From: Actinomyces sp. ICM47 | GTDB lineage: Bacteria > Actinomycetota > Actinomycetes > Actinomycetales > Actinomycetaceae | NCBI RefSeq assembly: GCF_000278725.1 | Contig: NZ_ALCA01000133.1 | Coordinates: 1-22,568, forward strand | Direction: 5' to 3' | Length of the DNA stretch: 22,568 nt | The notes under the pieces: generated by a model | What the model was told of the DNA's origin: nothing | Databases searched by the model: none | The model's input: only the letters and a program-made list of their open reading frames with translations | In this document: piece after piece, positions 7,747 through 16,126 of the stretch | Layout: every line of letters starts with the position of its first letter | How positions within the stretch are numbered: the first letter of the stretch is position 1 | Position numbers and translations under genes: made by a program

Positions 7747-9266
7747 GACTGATCCGATGCATCCGTCCAATGACCGGCCTCACGCTCAGTCCACAGCTGC
7801 TCACGGGCCGCGCTCTTGGCATCCATGACCTGGTGGTACACCTCGCGGCGCTCCTTACGGCTCGGGCGGGTGTTCTGATCTAGGCGCAGGTCGGTGCCGC
7901 GAGAACCCAGCAGCTCGGGACCGGTCGTCAGGGTCGGCTCCCAGTCAAAGACGACACCTCCATCCAGGTCGCCGATCACGACGGTGTCGCCAGCGACCGC
8001 GCCAGCCTTCATCAGCTCGTCCTCGACGCCCGCGGCGTTCAGGCGATCTGCAAGGTACCCCACGGCCTCGTCGTTGGCGAAGTCCGTCTGACGCACCCAG
8101 CGCTCGGGCTTGTCGCCGCGCACCTGGAAGACGTCCTCGCCGTCCTTGCGGGTCTTGCGCACCGTGATCTCCACGCTGCGGCCCACGGCCTTCGGGCGAA
8201 TGACGGGACGGGCGACCTCGAGGGCGGGACGCTTCGCGCGCTCCTCCTCGACGATGCCGGCCAGAACAAAAGACAGCTCCTTGAGGCCCTCGTGGGACAC
8301 GGCGGAAACCTCGAGGACAGGCCACCCGAAAGACTCGAGGTCCGGGCGCGTGATCTCGGCCAGGTCACGGCCATCTGGGATGTCGATCTTATTCAGAACG
8401 ATGACGCGGGGGCGCTCCATGATCGGCACGTAGCCCTCGACCTGGGTGAGGTCACCCTGGTACGCCTGCAGTTCGGCCTCGATGATGCGCAGATCCTCCA
8501 CGGGTTCGCGGTCAGTCTCGAAAGCGGCCGTGTCCAGCACGTGCACGATAACCGCGCAGCGCTCAATGTGACGCAGGAAATCCAGGCCAAGGCCTCGGCC
8601 CTGGGAGGCACCAGGAATAAGGCCGGGAACATCAGCGACCGTGTAACGCGTGTCGCCAGCGGAGACAACGCCGAGGTTCGGAACCAGCGTCGTAAACGGA
8701 TAGTCGGCAATCTTCGGACGAGCCGAACTCATGGCCGCGATCAACGAGGACTTACCCGCCGACGGGAAACCGACGAGAGCCACGTCCGCCACGGACTTCA
8801 GCTCCAGGATGACGTCGCGTTCCTCGCCCGGCTCACCCAGGAGCGCGAATCCGGGGGCCTTGCGAGCCTTCGAGGCCAACGCCGCGTTGCCCAGGCCGCC
8901 GCGACCGCCCTCAGCGACCACGAAGCGCGCACCAGCGCCCGTCAGGTCGGCCAGCAGCTCGCCCGACATCGACTTCACGACCGTGCCCTCGGGGACCGGC
9001 AGGATGATATCCGCACCGGTCTTCCCCTGGCGGAAGTCACCCATGCCCGGCGTTCCGTTGTCTGCGCGGCGGTGCGGGCTGCGGTGGTAGTTCAGCAGCG
9101 TGGTCTCCTGCTCACTCACCTCCAGGATGACCGAGCCGCCGTTGCCGCCGTCGCCGCCGTCGGGGCCAGCCAGCGGCTTGAACTTTTCACGCTTAATCGA
9201 GGCAACGCCATTACCGCCGTTACCGCCTGCCGCGTGCAGCGTCACGCGATCCACGAAGTCTGCCAC
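7743..9266 (-). CDS. obg: GTPase Obg (CgtA)
   Basis: A 507-residue essential GTPase linked to large-subunit ribosome assembly and the stringent response. Order of domains: a Gly-rich Obg fold (about 1-158, with AAGGNGGNG and [11 protein letters not shown]), a G domain (G1 GFPSAGKSS at about 166-174, G3 DVPGLI, G4 NKID), and a C-terminal OCT domain (about 340-430). A charged tail of about 75 residues follows. The GTG at 9266 is chosen because it begins the family's conserved ADFVDRV N-terminus and has AGGAG five bases upstream. Starting further upstream would read through the rpmA-obg hairpin. It follows rplU and rpmA, as in most bacteria. Confidence 0.97.
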   Translation of the reverse strand: MADFVDRVTLHAAGGNGGNGVASIKREKFKPLAGPDGGDGGNGGSVILEVSEQETTLLNYHRSPHRRADNGTPGMGDFRQGKTGADIILPVPEGTVVKSMSGELLADLTGAGARFVVAEGGRGGLGNAALASKARKAPGFALLGEPGEERDVILELKSVADVALVGFPSAGKSSLIAAMSSARPKIADYPFTTLVPNLGVVSAGDTRYTVADVPGLIPGASQGRGLGLDFLRHIERCAVIVHVLDTAAFETDREPVEDLRIIEAELQAYQGDLTQVEGYVPIMERPRVIVLNKIDIPDGRDLAEITRPDLESFGWPVLEVSAVSHEGLKELSFVLAGIVEEERAKRPALEVARPVIRPKAVGRSVEITVRKTRKDGEDVFQVRGDKPERWVRQTDFANDEAVGYLADRLNAAGVEDELMKAGAVAGDTVVIGDLDGGVVFDWEPTLTTGPELLGSRGTDLRLDQNTRPSRKERREVYHQVMDAKSAAREQLWTEREAGHWTDASDQS

Positions 9267-9299
9267 TGGTGCTCCTGATGACTGAAAATGAATGTTGAA

Positions 9300-9328
9300 A
9301 AGGGCGCCCGGCAACGCCGGACGCCCTT
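9300..9328 (-). terminator. Hairpin between rpmA and obg, possible attenuator
   Basis: A 13-bp stem (9300-9312 with 9316-9328, one G-T pair) has a 3-base loop and is followed on the minus strand by only four T residues in total. It lies 13 bases past the rpmA stop. It could partly terminate ribosomal-protein transcripts before obg, or stabilise the rpmA 3' end. Confidence 0.6.
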
Positions 9329-9341
9329 CATGCGCGCGGTC

Positions 9342-9599
9342 TCAGGCAGAGACCGGCGAAACGCTGACAACCTTGCGATCACGCTTGCGACCGAACTCGA
9401 CCGCACCCGCACGCAGGGCGAACAGGGTGTCGTCCTTGCCACGGCCAACGCCGTCGCCAGGGTGGAAGTGGGTGCCGCGCTGACGAACGAGGATCTCACC
9501 AGCGTTGACCAGCTGGCCGCCGTAGCGCTTCACGCCGAGGCGCTGCGCGTTGGAGTCGCGGCCGTTACGGGAGGAACCAAGGCCCTTCTTATGTGCCAT
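9342..9599 (-). CDS. rpmA: 50S ribosomal protein L27
   Basis: An 85-residue basic protein of full family length, starting [20 protein letters not shown] with the conserved [19 protein letters not shown] core. L27 reaches the peptidyl-transferase centre of the large subunit. The N-terminus begins directly with the mature sequence and lacks the cleavable extension seen in Firmicutes. It lies 34 bases after rplU and is followed by a hairpin before obg. Confidence 0.98.
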   Translation of the reverse strand: MAHKKGLGSSRNGRDSNAQRLGVKRYGGQLVNAGEILVRQRGTHFHPGDGVGRGKDDTLFALRAGAVEFGRKRDRKVVSVSPVSA

Positions 9600-9633
9600 C
9601 AGTTGCTACTTTCTGCTCGTGGGTCCGTCGGAT

Positions 9634-9954
9634 TCAGGCGATCTCGGTGATCTTGACGACCGACATCTTCTGACGGTGTCCCTGGCGCTTGCGGTAGCCC
9701 GACTTGTTCTTGTACTTAATGATGGAAATCTTGGGGCCCTTGGCCGAGTCGACAACCTCAGCCTTGACGGAAACCTTGTCCAGCTTGGCTGCGTCAACAG
9801 TGATGGCGTCGCCATCCACCAGCATCAGCGGCTGGAGCTCGATGCTCGAACCGATTTCTTCTGCCAGCTTGTCGACGACGACGACGTCACCGACGGACAC
9901 CTTTTCCTGCCGGCCGCCAGCCTTGACGATCGCGTAGACCACGTTGGAGCTCAT
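9634..9954 (-). CDS. rplU: 50S ribosomal protein L21
   Basis: A 106-residue large-subunit protein: VVYAIVKAGGRQEKV at the N-terminus and GYRKRQGHRQKMSVVKITEI at the C-terminus are diagnostic. The ATG at 9954 gives MSSN before the conserved VVYAIV. GTG codons at 9942 and 9939 would start exactly at the conserved block, so the first few residues are uncertain. The frame is open for a further 72 codons upstream, but those residues are not L21-like. It heads the rplU-rpmA-obg run, with a candidate promoter about 95 bases upstream. Confidence 0.97.
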   Translation of the reverse strand: MSSNVVYAIVKAGGRQEKVSVGDVVVVDKLAEEIGSSIELQPLMLVDGDAITVDAAKLDKVSVKAEVVDSAKGPKISIIKYKNKSGYRKRQGHRQKMSVVKITEIA

Positions 9955-10048
9955 CTCTTCTCGTATTCCTAACCGGAATCTCGCCTCGAAACTGCCGAGG
10001 GCTTGTCTGTTTTCACGATTCCGTTGGCGCTTGTTGCGCCGACGATCA

Positions 10049-10078
10049 AATTTAGCCGATTGACACGCCCGAGTGCAA
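10049..10078 (-). promoter_or_regulatory. Candidate rplU promoter
   Basis: On the minus strand, TTGCAC (10078-10073), an 18-base spacer and TAAATT (10054-10049) lie in the rne-rplU gap. A start near 10042 would give a leader of about 88 bases. The -35 is weak. Confidence 0.4.
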
Positions 10079-10131
10079 CCCGGCATGGCCACCGGCCAGG
10101 TGGAATAGCTGTGCGATTCCACACCTCGAGG

Positions 10132-10162
10132 CGACGGGAGAACCCACAGGGCCCTCCCGTCG
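10132..10162 (-). terminator. Hairpin after rne, possible terminator
   Basis: A 9-bp GC-rich stem (10132-10140 with 10154-10162) with a 13-base loop starts 11 bases after the rne stop. There is no T tract, so termination would be weak or aided by other factors; a role in 3'-end stability is possible. Confidence 0.45.
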
Positions 10163-10173
10163 ACGCTCATCGA

Positions 10174-12951
10174 TTAGCCCGCATCCACGATTCCCGTGGA
10201 CACGACGCGGCGGCGACGCTTGGCGCGCGGCTGCTCAGACGCCTCGGGGAGCAGGATGTCGTCGGTCGAGCGCGTCGGCGCGGCGGGTTCGGCGGCCTCG
10301 GCGCGGGCGGGCAGCTCAATGACGAGGGGGGCTGGTGCAGCGTCGGGTTCAATGACCCCCGAGGACGCGACGGCGCGGCGCTTGCGGGTTTTACGCGGCG
10401 CGGGCGCCTGGGCGTCCTGCTCAGCGGCTGCCTCGACGAGCGCGTGAGATGCCGAAGCCTCGGGGGTACGTGCCTCGGCAGGCAGCGTGGGTGACACCTC
10501 GGGAGCAGGGGCCGCGGCAGGCTCAGCGGACGAGGCCGTGGCCACCTTACGGGAGGCGCGACGGCGGGTGGTCGGCGCTTTCTCATGCTGCTCGGGCAGC
10601 TGGATATCGGAGGCATCCTTGAGGGGCACCGCGGGCTTATCGGAGGTCTCAACGGGGTCGGGCAGGTCGATGTAGATCGGCAGCTCGGGCACGGGCGTGG
10701 TTTCCGCGACGCGGCGACGGCGGCGGGGACGCTTGGTCCCACTGTCCTCGGCGGCCGCCGTGACGGAGGCTGCGGGAACCTCAACCGTCGGCGCGTCGGC
10801 CGCAGACTCCTCGTCCGCAGACTCGGACACGGCACCACTGTCCTGAGCAGGCACAGCAGACTCGGCGCTCGCGCCGCGCGGGCGGTGCTTCTTGACGGGC
10901 GTCTTCTCGTGCTCAGCCGATGCCTCGTCACCCTTGTGCACCGATGCCTCGTCATCCTTGCGCGTCGACGCGGCAGCGATCGCGCTCAGCGCTTCCTTGG
11001 CGCGCTCATGCTCGGCGTTATCCTCGATGCGGCGTGCCTCGGCCTTCTTCTGCTGCTTTTTCGACGCCTTGGAGGACTTCGGGGAGTTGTCGGCCCCGGA
11101 GGTCTCCACCGGGTGGTGGTGAACGATGAAGCCGCGGCCCTCGCAGGCCTCACATGAGGAGGAGAACGCCTCAACGAGGCCCTCGCCCACGCGCTTGCGG
11201 GTCATCTGCACCAGGCCCAGCGATGTGATCTCAGTGACCTGGTGGCGCGTACGGTCGCGTCCCAGGCACTCGACCAAGCGACGCAGCACGAGGTCCCGGT
11301 TGGATTCCAGCACCATATCAACGAAGTCGATGATGACGATGCCGCCGATGTCGCGCAGGCGCAGCTGGCGGACGATCTCTTCGGCCGCCTCGAGATTGTT
11401 GCGAGTAACCGTCTCCTCCAGCGTGCCGCCGGCACCGATGAACTTACCGGTGTTGACATCGATGACGGTCATCGCCTCGGTGCGGTCAATGATGAGGGTG
11501 CCTCCCGAGGGCAGCCAGACCTTCCGATCCATACCCTTCGCCAGCTGCTCGTCAATGCGGTGCGCGTGGAAGACATCCTCCGTGCCCACCCACTGCTCGA
11601 CGCGGTCGGACAGCTCGGGGCTGAGCTCGTCCACGTACTCCTTGACGGTCGCGTAAGTGTCGCGACCCTCAATGATGAGCTTCGAGAAGTCCTCATTGAA
11701 GATGTCGCGCACGACACGCACGGCCAGCTCGGGTTCGCCGCGCAGCAGCGTCGGGGCGCTCTTCGTGTTGGTGCGCTTCTTCTCGATGTCCTCCCACTGA
11801 CGGGTCAGACGAGCGACGTCGTCGCGGATCTGTTCCTCCGTCGCGCCTTCGGCGGCGGTGCGCACGATGACACCCGAACCCGAGGGCACGACGGCCTTGA
11901 GGATCTTCTTCAGGCGAGCACGCTCCTTATCCGGGAGCTTGCGGGAAATACCCATCATGGAGCCGCCGGGAATCAGGACCAGGTAGCGGCCAGCCAACGT
12001 AATCTGCGAGGTCAGGCGCGCACCCTTGTGTCCGATCGGATCCTTCGTCACCTGGACAAGGACGGGGTCACCAGACTTGAGCGCGGACTCGATGCGGCGG
12101 GGCTTACCCTCCAAGCCGACGGCGTCCCAGTTCACCTCGCCGGCGTACAAGACGGCGTTACGTCCGCGGCCCACGTCGACGAACGCGGCCTCCATCGAGG
12201 GCAGCACGTTCTGGACGCGGCCCAAATAGATATTGCCAACCATCGAGGACTGTGTGCGGCGAGCGACGTAGTGCTCGACGAGCAGACCGTCTTCGAGGAT
12301 CGCGATCTGATCGAGGCCATCCTGGTCTCGGATGACCATCGTGCGCTCGACGGACTCGCGGCGCGCCAGGAACTCAGACTCAGAGATCGAGTGGCGGCGG
12401 CGCCCCTCTCGACGTCCTTCGCGGCGGCGCATCTTCTTGGCCTCCAGGCGCGTGGACCCCTTGAGGGCCTGCACCTGGTCCGCGGGATCGCCGCCCTCGT
12501 CGGAGGAGGCGGTGCTGCGCGCGCGACGACGACGGCGACGACGGCTCGAGGACTCTTCCTCGTCGCCGCCCTCGGGTTCACCGGAGGGCGCATCGGACTG
12601 CTCAGCACTCTCCTCGGTCGCTGCCGAAGCCTCGTCCGACTTCTTGGAGCGGCGGCGACGGCGGGCCTTGGGTTCCGAGGGAGTCTCCTCAGCATCCACG
12701 CTCGGCGTGCTGTCCTCGTCGAGGGCCGAGGCCTCGTCGACGGACTTCTTGGAACGACGGCGACGCTTGCGTGCCGTCTCCTCCTGCGAGGCACTGGCCT
12801 CGTCGTCGGAGGAGGCGCGGCGACGCTTCGGCTTCGTCTCAGGTTCCTCAAAGGCGGCAGGCGAGGCCATCTCGGGCGCGGCCTGGAAGACGGGGGCCTG
12901 GAAGAGTAGCGACGCGGCGGGAGCCACGGGCGCATTCGATTCGGTTGTCAC
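10174..12951 (-). CDS. rne: Ribonuclease E/G family endoribonuclease
   Basis: A 925-residue RNase E-type enzyme for mRNA decay and rRNA processing. Residues 1-190 are disordered, with alternating Arg/Lys clusters and acidic DEASA blocks. The S1 RNA-binding domain covers about 236-325. The catalytic DNase I-like region is about 480-560, with D498 in IDVNTG and D542 in IIDFVDM matching E. coli D303 and D346. The zinc link is CEAC (600-603). The C-terminal 320 residues are disordered, Pro/Ala-rich, with repeated Arg clusters and I-x-L-P motifs. This is the actinobacterial layout, with disordered arms on both sides of the core. The GTG at 12951 is chosen because GGAG lies four bases upstream (12959-12956). 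In-frame ATGs further upstream lack such a site. Directly upstream is a strong hairpin. Confidence 0.95.
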   Translation of the reverse strand: MTTESNAPVAPAASLLFQAPVFQAAPEMASPAAFEEPETKPKRRRASSDDEASASQEETARKRRRRSKKSVDEASALDEDSTPSVDAEETPSEPKARRRRRSKKSDEASAATEESAEQSDAPSGEPEGGDEEESSSRRRRRRRARSTASSDEGGDPADQVQALKGSTRLEAKKMRRREGRREGRRRHSISESEFLARRESVERTMVIRDQDGLDQIAILEDGLLVEHYVARRTQSSMVGNIYLGRVQNVLPSMEAAFVDVGRGRNAVLYAGEVNWDAVGLEGKPRRIESALKSGDPVLVQVTKDPIGHKGARLTSQITLAGRYLVLIPGGSMMGISRKLPDKERARLKKILKAVVPSGSGVIVRTAAEGATEEQIRDDVARLTRQWEDIEKKRTNTKSAPTLLRGEPELAVRVVRDIFNEDFSKLIIEGRDTYATVKEYVDELSPELSDRVEQWVGTEDVFHAHRIDEQLAKGMDRKVWLPSGGTLIIDRTEAMTVIDVNTGKFIGAGGTLEETVTRNNLEAAEEIVRQLRLRDIGGIVIIDFVDMVLESNRDLVLRRLVECLGRDRTRHQVTEITSLGLVQMTRKRVGEGLVEAFSSSCEACEGRGFIVHHHPVETSGADNSPKSSKASKKQQKKAEARRIEDNAEHERAKEALSAIAAASTRKDDEASVHKGDEASAEHEKTPVKKHRPRGASAESAVPAQDSGAVSESADEESAADAPTVEVPAASVTAAAEDSGTKRPRRRRRVAETTPVPELPIYIDLPDPVETSDKPAVPLKDASDIQLPEQHEKAPTTRRRASRKVATASSAEPAAAPAPEVSPTLPAEARTPEASASHALVEAAAEQDAQAPAPRKTRKRRAVASSGVIEPDAAPAPLVIELPARAEAAEPAAPTRSTDDILLPEASEQPRAKRRRRVVSTGIVDAG

Positions 12952-12964
12952 AATTCTCCAATGG

Positions 12965-12980
12965 TGGGGCGCGCGCCCCA
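12965..12980 (-). promoter_or_regulatory. Perfect GC palindrome in the rne 5' leader
   Basis: TGGGGCGCGCGCCCCA is self-complementary over all 16 bases and ends five bases before the rne Shine-Dalgarno (12959-12956). As RNA it would form a strong hairpin next to the ribosome-binding site. A second inverted repeat lies at 13085-13104. Confidence 0.5.
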
Positions 12981-13084
12981 TGCCAGGACGCGCCCGTTGT
13001 ATCGCCCGCGAGGGGCGGAAACCTAGTGGAGCGCTGGTGCGCAGGTGCCGGCGGCTCATCGATAGGGTCATCGCTCGGCGCTCG

Positions 13085-13104
13085 TCGCGGGGGCATGCCC
13101 GCGA
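13085..13104 (-). promoter_or_regulatory. Second inverted repeat in the rne leader
   Basis: A 7-bp GC-rich stem (13085-13091 with 13098-13104) encloses a 6-base loop. It lies between the candidate rne promoter and the hairpin at the ribosome-binding site, so the leader would carry two structured elements. Confidence 0.4.
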
Positions 13105-13119
13105 CATCCATTCACCTCA

Positions 13120-13147
13120 ATTGTCGCACAACACGGACCTCCATCAA
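13120..13147 (-). promoter_or_regulatory. Candidate rne promoter
   Basis: On the minus strand, TTGATG (13147-13142), 16 bases and GACAAT (13125-13120; 4 of 6 matches) suggest a start near 13113 and a leader of about 160 bases. Confidence 0.4.
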
Positions 13148-13187
13148 CCGATGGGAGATACGTTCAACCTCACACACCCACAATCTC

Positions 13188-13312
13188 AGGGAACAATCCC
13201 TTCAAAACAATCGGACACATATGTCACAAAACAGTCACATAACCGGCATTTCAGGCTTTCCACCTCTGTCTTTTGAGCTACATTAAAACCAGCCCGTGAC
13301 GTAGGTCCTACG
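13188..13312 (+). promoter_or_regulatory. cydA upstream control region with inverted and direct repeats
   Basis: The AT-richer region before cydA contains three symmetrical elements: AGGGA-ACAA-TCCCT at 13188-13201, GTCACA repeated exactly 11 bases apart at 13223 and 13234, and CGTAGG-T-CCTACG at 13300-13312. TACATT at 13279-13284 could be a -10 box, with a weak TTTCCA 16 bases upstream. These are candidate operators; I cannot assign the regulators. With the rne leader they account for the 415-base gap between rne and cydA. Confidence 0.45.
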
Positions 13313-13366
13313 GCCTTCGCTGCGGGGCATACTCGATCCCCGATCCCTACACGGGAAGGTCCCATC

Positions 13367-14914
13367 ATGACCCTCGCGCAAACAGCGCTCGACGCGGTCA
13401 CGGTCGGACGGTGGCAGTTCGGTATCACGACCGTCTACCACTTCGTCCTCGTACCGCTGACGATCGGCCTGTCCCTGCTGGTCGCGATCATGCAGACCGC
13501 ATGGCACCGCACCGGCAAGGAGTACTGGCTGCAAGCTACCCGCTTCTTCGGCAAGCTCCTTCTTATTAACTTCGCTCTCGGCGTCGCCACTGGCATTGTC
13601 CAGGAGTTCCAGTTCGGTATGAACTGGTCCGAGTACTCCCGCTTCGTCGGCGACATTTTCGGCGCTCCCCTGGCCGTCGAGGCCCTCCTGGCCTTCTTCC
13701 TCGAGTCCACCTTCCTGGGCTTGTGGATCTTCGGCTGGGGCCGTCTGTCCAAGGGCATCCACCTGGCGACCATTTGGTGCGTCGCTATCGGCACGATGCT
13801 CTCCGCCGCCTGGATCCTCGCAGCCAACGCATGGATGCAGCACCCCGTGGGCGCCCGCTTCAACCCCGAGACGGGCCGCGCCGAGCTCGACGGTGTCGGC
13901 GGCTTCCTGAAGCTCATCACTTCTGGCGTCTACCTATCCGAGTACTCCCACGTCATCACCTCCGCGTGGCTGGTCGCCGGTTCCTTCGTGGCTGGCATCG
14001 CCATCTGGTGGATGGTCCGCGCGTCCCGCGAGGGCAGTGACGAGGCCGTGGCTCAGGCACGCGACGTGTGGCGTCCCATCGCCCGCTTCGGCTTGATCGT
14101 CGTCCTCATCGGCGGCCTCGGCACCGCCCTGAGCGGCCACATCCAGGGCCAGGAGATGGTTAAAGTGCAACCCATGAAGATGGCTGCCGCCGAAGGTATC
14201 TGCGTCGACACCGACGGCGCCGCCTTCACGGTCGCGCAGTTCGGCTCCTGCCCGCTGGGTACCGACGGCACTCAGCCGACCCAGTTCATCAAGGTTCCCG
14301 GCGTCGCCTCCTTCATGTCACATAACTCCTTCACCGCCACCTCCGAGGGCGTCGCGGATATCCAGGAGCGCATGGTGACACTGCTCAACTCGGATCAGAA
14401 TTTCACCGCCAAGTACGGTGACGCCTCTCAGTTCGACTTCCGTCCCCCGCAGATGGTGGCCTTCTGGTCCTTCCGATTCATGATCGGCCTGGGCATGGTG
14501 GCCTTCCTGCTGGCTGCCTGGGGCCTGTGGGCCACCCGCGGCGGCAAGGCCTCCTCCAACAAGTTGCTGAGCCTCCTCGCCCTCGTCAACCTCCCCCTCC
14601 CCTTCCTGGCAGCTTCCTTCGGCTGGATCTTCACAGAGATGGGTCGTCAGCCGTGGGTTGTCGTTCCGAACCTGGATGCCCTGTCCATGGGTTCCGACCT
14701 CGGATCGGTCAACATGCTGACGGAAATCGGCATCTCCCCTAACGTCCCCGCAGGACAGGTGCTGGTGACGCTGATCCTCTTCACCCTCCTGTACGGCGTG
14801 CTGGGCGTCATGTGGTTCGTCCTCATGAAGCGCTACGCGCTTGAGGGCATCCACTCCTCCAAGGCCGACAAGGCCGCGGATGAGGCTCCGACCGACCTGT
14901 CCTTCGGATACTGA
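13367..14914 (+). CDS. cydA: Cytochrome bd ubiquinol oxidase subunit I
   Basis: A 515-residue multi-helix membrane protein that oxidises quinol and reduces oxygen with high affinity. Ligands and functional residues align with E. coli: H25 and H195 (H19, H186), E105 and E113 (E99, E107), K271 and E276 of the Q-loop (K252, E257), R370 and M372 in FWSFRFM (R391, M393), and GRQPW at 427-431. Two cysteines, C279 and C295, lie in the predicted extracytoplasmic Q-loop; a Q-loop disulfide has been reported for mycobacterial cytochrome bd. GGGAAGG lies upstream of the ATG. It leads cydA-cydB and is separated from divergent rne by a regulatory gap. Confidence 0.97.
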   Translation: MTLAQTALDAVTVGRWQFGITTVYHFVLVPLTIGLSLLVAIMQTAWHRTGKEYWLQATRFFGKLLLINFALGVATGIVQEFQFGMNWSEYSRFVGDIFGAPLAVEALLAFFLESTFLGLWIFGWGRLSKGIHLATIWCVAIGTMLSAAWILAANAWMQHPVGARFNPETGRAELDGVGGFLKLITSGVYLSEYSHVITSAWLVAGSFVAGIAIWWMVRASREGSDEAVAQARDVWRPIARFGLIVVLIGGLGTALSGHIQGQEMVKVQPMKMAAAEGICVDTDGAAFTVAQFGSCPLGTDGTQPTQFIKVPGVASFMSHNSFTATSEGVADIQERMVTLLNSDQNFTAKYGDASQFDFRPPQMVAFWSFRFMIGLGMVAFLLAAWGLWATRGGKASSNKLLSLLALVNLPLPFLAASFGWIFTEMGRQPWVVVPNLDALSMGSDLGSVNMLTEIGISPNVPAGQVLVTLILFTLLYGVLGVMWFVLMKRYALEGIHSSKADKAADEAPTDLSFGY

Positions 14915-14930
14915 GAAAGGAACAACGATC

Positions 14931-16052
14931 ATGACTCTGTCAATCCTGTGGTTCATTCTCGTCGCCGTTCTGTGGACGGTCTACCTGATCCTCGAGGGCT
15001 TCGACTTCGGCGTCGGTATGCTCCTCCCCTTCGTCGCCAAGGGCGACCGTGAGCGCACTCAGGCAGTGCGCACCATCGGCCCCCACTGGGACGGTAACGA
15101 GGTCTGGCTGCTCACTGCGGGCGGCGCAACCTTCGCTGCGTTCCCCGAGTGGTACGCGACCATGTTCTCCGGCATGTACCTGGCCCTCTTCCTCGTCCTG
15201 ACGGCCCTGATTGTGCGCGTCATGGCACTCGAGTGGCGCTCGAAGGTCGCCACCGAGAAGTGGCGCTTCACCTGGGACTGGGCGCACACGATCTCCGCGT
15301 GGCTCGTCCCGCTGCTGCTGGGTGTGGCCTTCGCGAACTTCGTGCAGGGCATGAAGATTGAGGTCATCGATGTCGCTACCGGCACCGTCGTTGACCCGAC
15401 GCTGGTTGACCAGTCGCTGTCCAGCGCCACCCACCAGCTCACCGGCGGCTTCTTCTCGCTGCTGACCCCGTTCACGATCCTGGGCGGCCTGGCCGTCCTG
15501 GCCGTCTGCCTGGCTCACGGTGCCCAGTTCCTGGCGCTGAAGACCACGGGTGACGTGCGCGACCGCGCCAACGCGATTGCCGCTCCGGCTTCTATCGCCG
15601 CGACCGTGTTCGCCGCCGCTTGGCTGATGTGGGGCCAGTTCTCCTACACGACGAATGTCCTGGCGTGGATCCCGCTCGTGGTGGCCGCCCTGGCGATCAT
15701 CGCCTCGACCGTCCTGTCGCAGGCGACGCTGCGCCGTGAGGGCCTGTCCTTCGTGGCCTCCTCCGTGGCGATTGCCGGCACGGTGGCGTGGGTCTTCGCT
15801 TCGATGGCTCCCGCCGTCCAGAAGTCCTCGATCAACCCGGCGTACTCGCTGACGATCGATCAGGCTTCGTCGACGACCGCGACGCTCACCGTCATGACGA
15901 TCGTGACCGTCTGCCTGCTCCCCATCGTCCTGGCGTACGTCATCTGGTCCTACTGGACCTTCCATTCCCGCGTGGGCACGGAGGACGTCACCACCAAGAC
16001 GGGTCTCCTCATGAAGAAGATCCGCCTGGGCGAGAACTTCCTCGCCGGCTGA
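14931..16052 (+). CDS. cydB: Cytochrome bd ubiquinol oxidase subunit II
   Basis: A 373-residue membrane subunit that pairs with CydA. ILEGFDFGVGML (about residues 22-33) and the GPHWDGNEVWLLTAGGA block (about 50-66) are diagnostic, and about eight or nine hydrophobic segments are visible. The ATG at 14931 is chosen because AAAGGA lies 10 bases upstream and the conserved N-terminus begins here; the open frame further upstream is inside cydA. The gap from the cydA stop is 16 bases, so the two are surely co-transcribed. A strong hairpin follows before cydD. Confidence 0.97.
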   Translation: MTLSILWFILVAVLWTVYLILEGFDFGVGMLLPFVAKGDRERTQAVRTIGPHWDGNEVWLLTAGGATFAAFPEWYATMFSGMYLALFLVLTALIVRVMALEWRSKVATEKWRFTWDWAHTISAWLVPLLLGVAFANFVQGMKIEVIDVATGTVVDPTLVDQSLSSATHQLTGGFFSLLTPFTILGGLAVLAVCLAHGAQFLALKTTGDVRDRANAIAAPASIAATVFAAAWLMWGQFSYTTNVLAWIPLVVAALAIIASTVLSQATLRREGLSFVASSVAIAGTVAWVFASMAPAVQKSSINPAYSLTIDQASSTTATLTVMTIVTVCLLPIVLAYVIWSYWTFHSRVGTEDVTTKTGLLMKKIRLGENFLAG

Positions 16053-16064
16053 TTCATCCGGCTC

Positions 16065-16101
16065 ACTGCGCCCGGTCCTTCGATGAGGGGCCGGGCGCAG
16101 T
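16065..16101 (+). terminator. Hairpin between cydB and cydD
   Basis: A 14-bp GC-rich stem (16065-16078 with 16088-16101, one T-G pair) with a 9-base loop begins 13 bases after the cydB stop. It lacks a T tract, so it may be a weak terminator, an attenuator or a stabiliser of the cydAB message. It suggests that cydAB and cydDC can be expressed separately. Confidence 0.55.
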
Positions 16102-16126
16102 CGTATGCGCAACACAGACGAGGCCG

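Noticed and set aside
9955..10170. N-terminal extension of L21 by 72 codons
   Set aside because: The sequence is unlike L21, overlaps the candidate rplU promoter, and L21 is about 103 residues elsewhere.
11242..12909. A 555-codon + strand open frame inside rne
   Set aside because: It is the antisense shadow of RNase E. The minus-strand product has all catalytic motifs, and this one matches no family I recognise.
13211..13228. A CRP- or Rex-type operator before cydA
   Set aside because: Only one half (TCACA) resembles the CRP consensus and the other half does not. No TTGTGA-N6-TCACAA-like Rex site is present.
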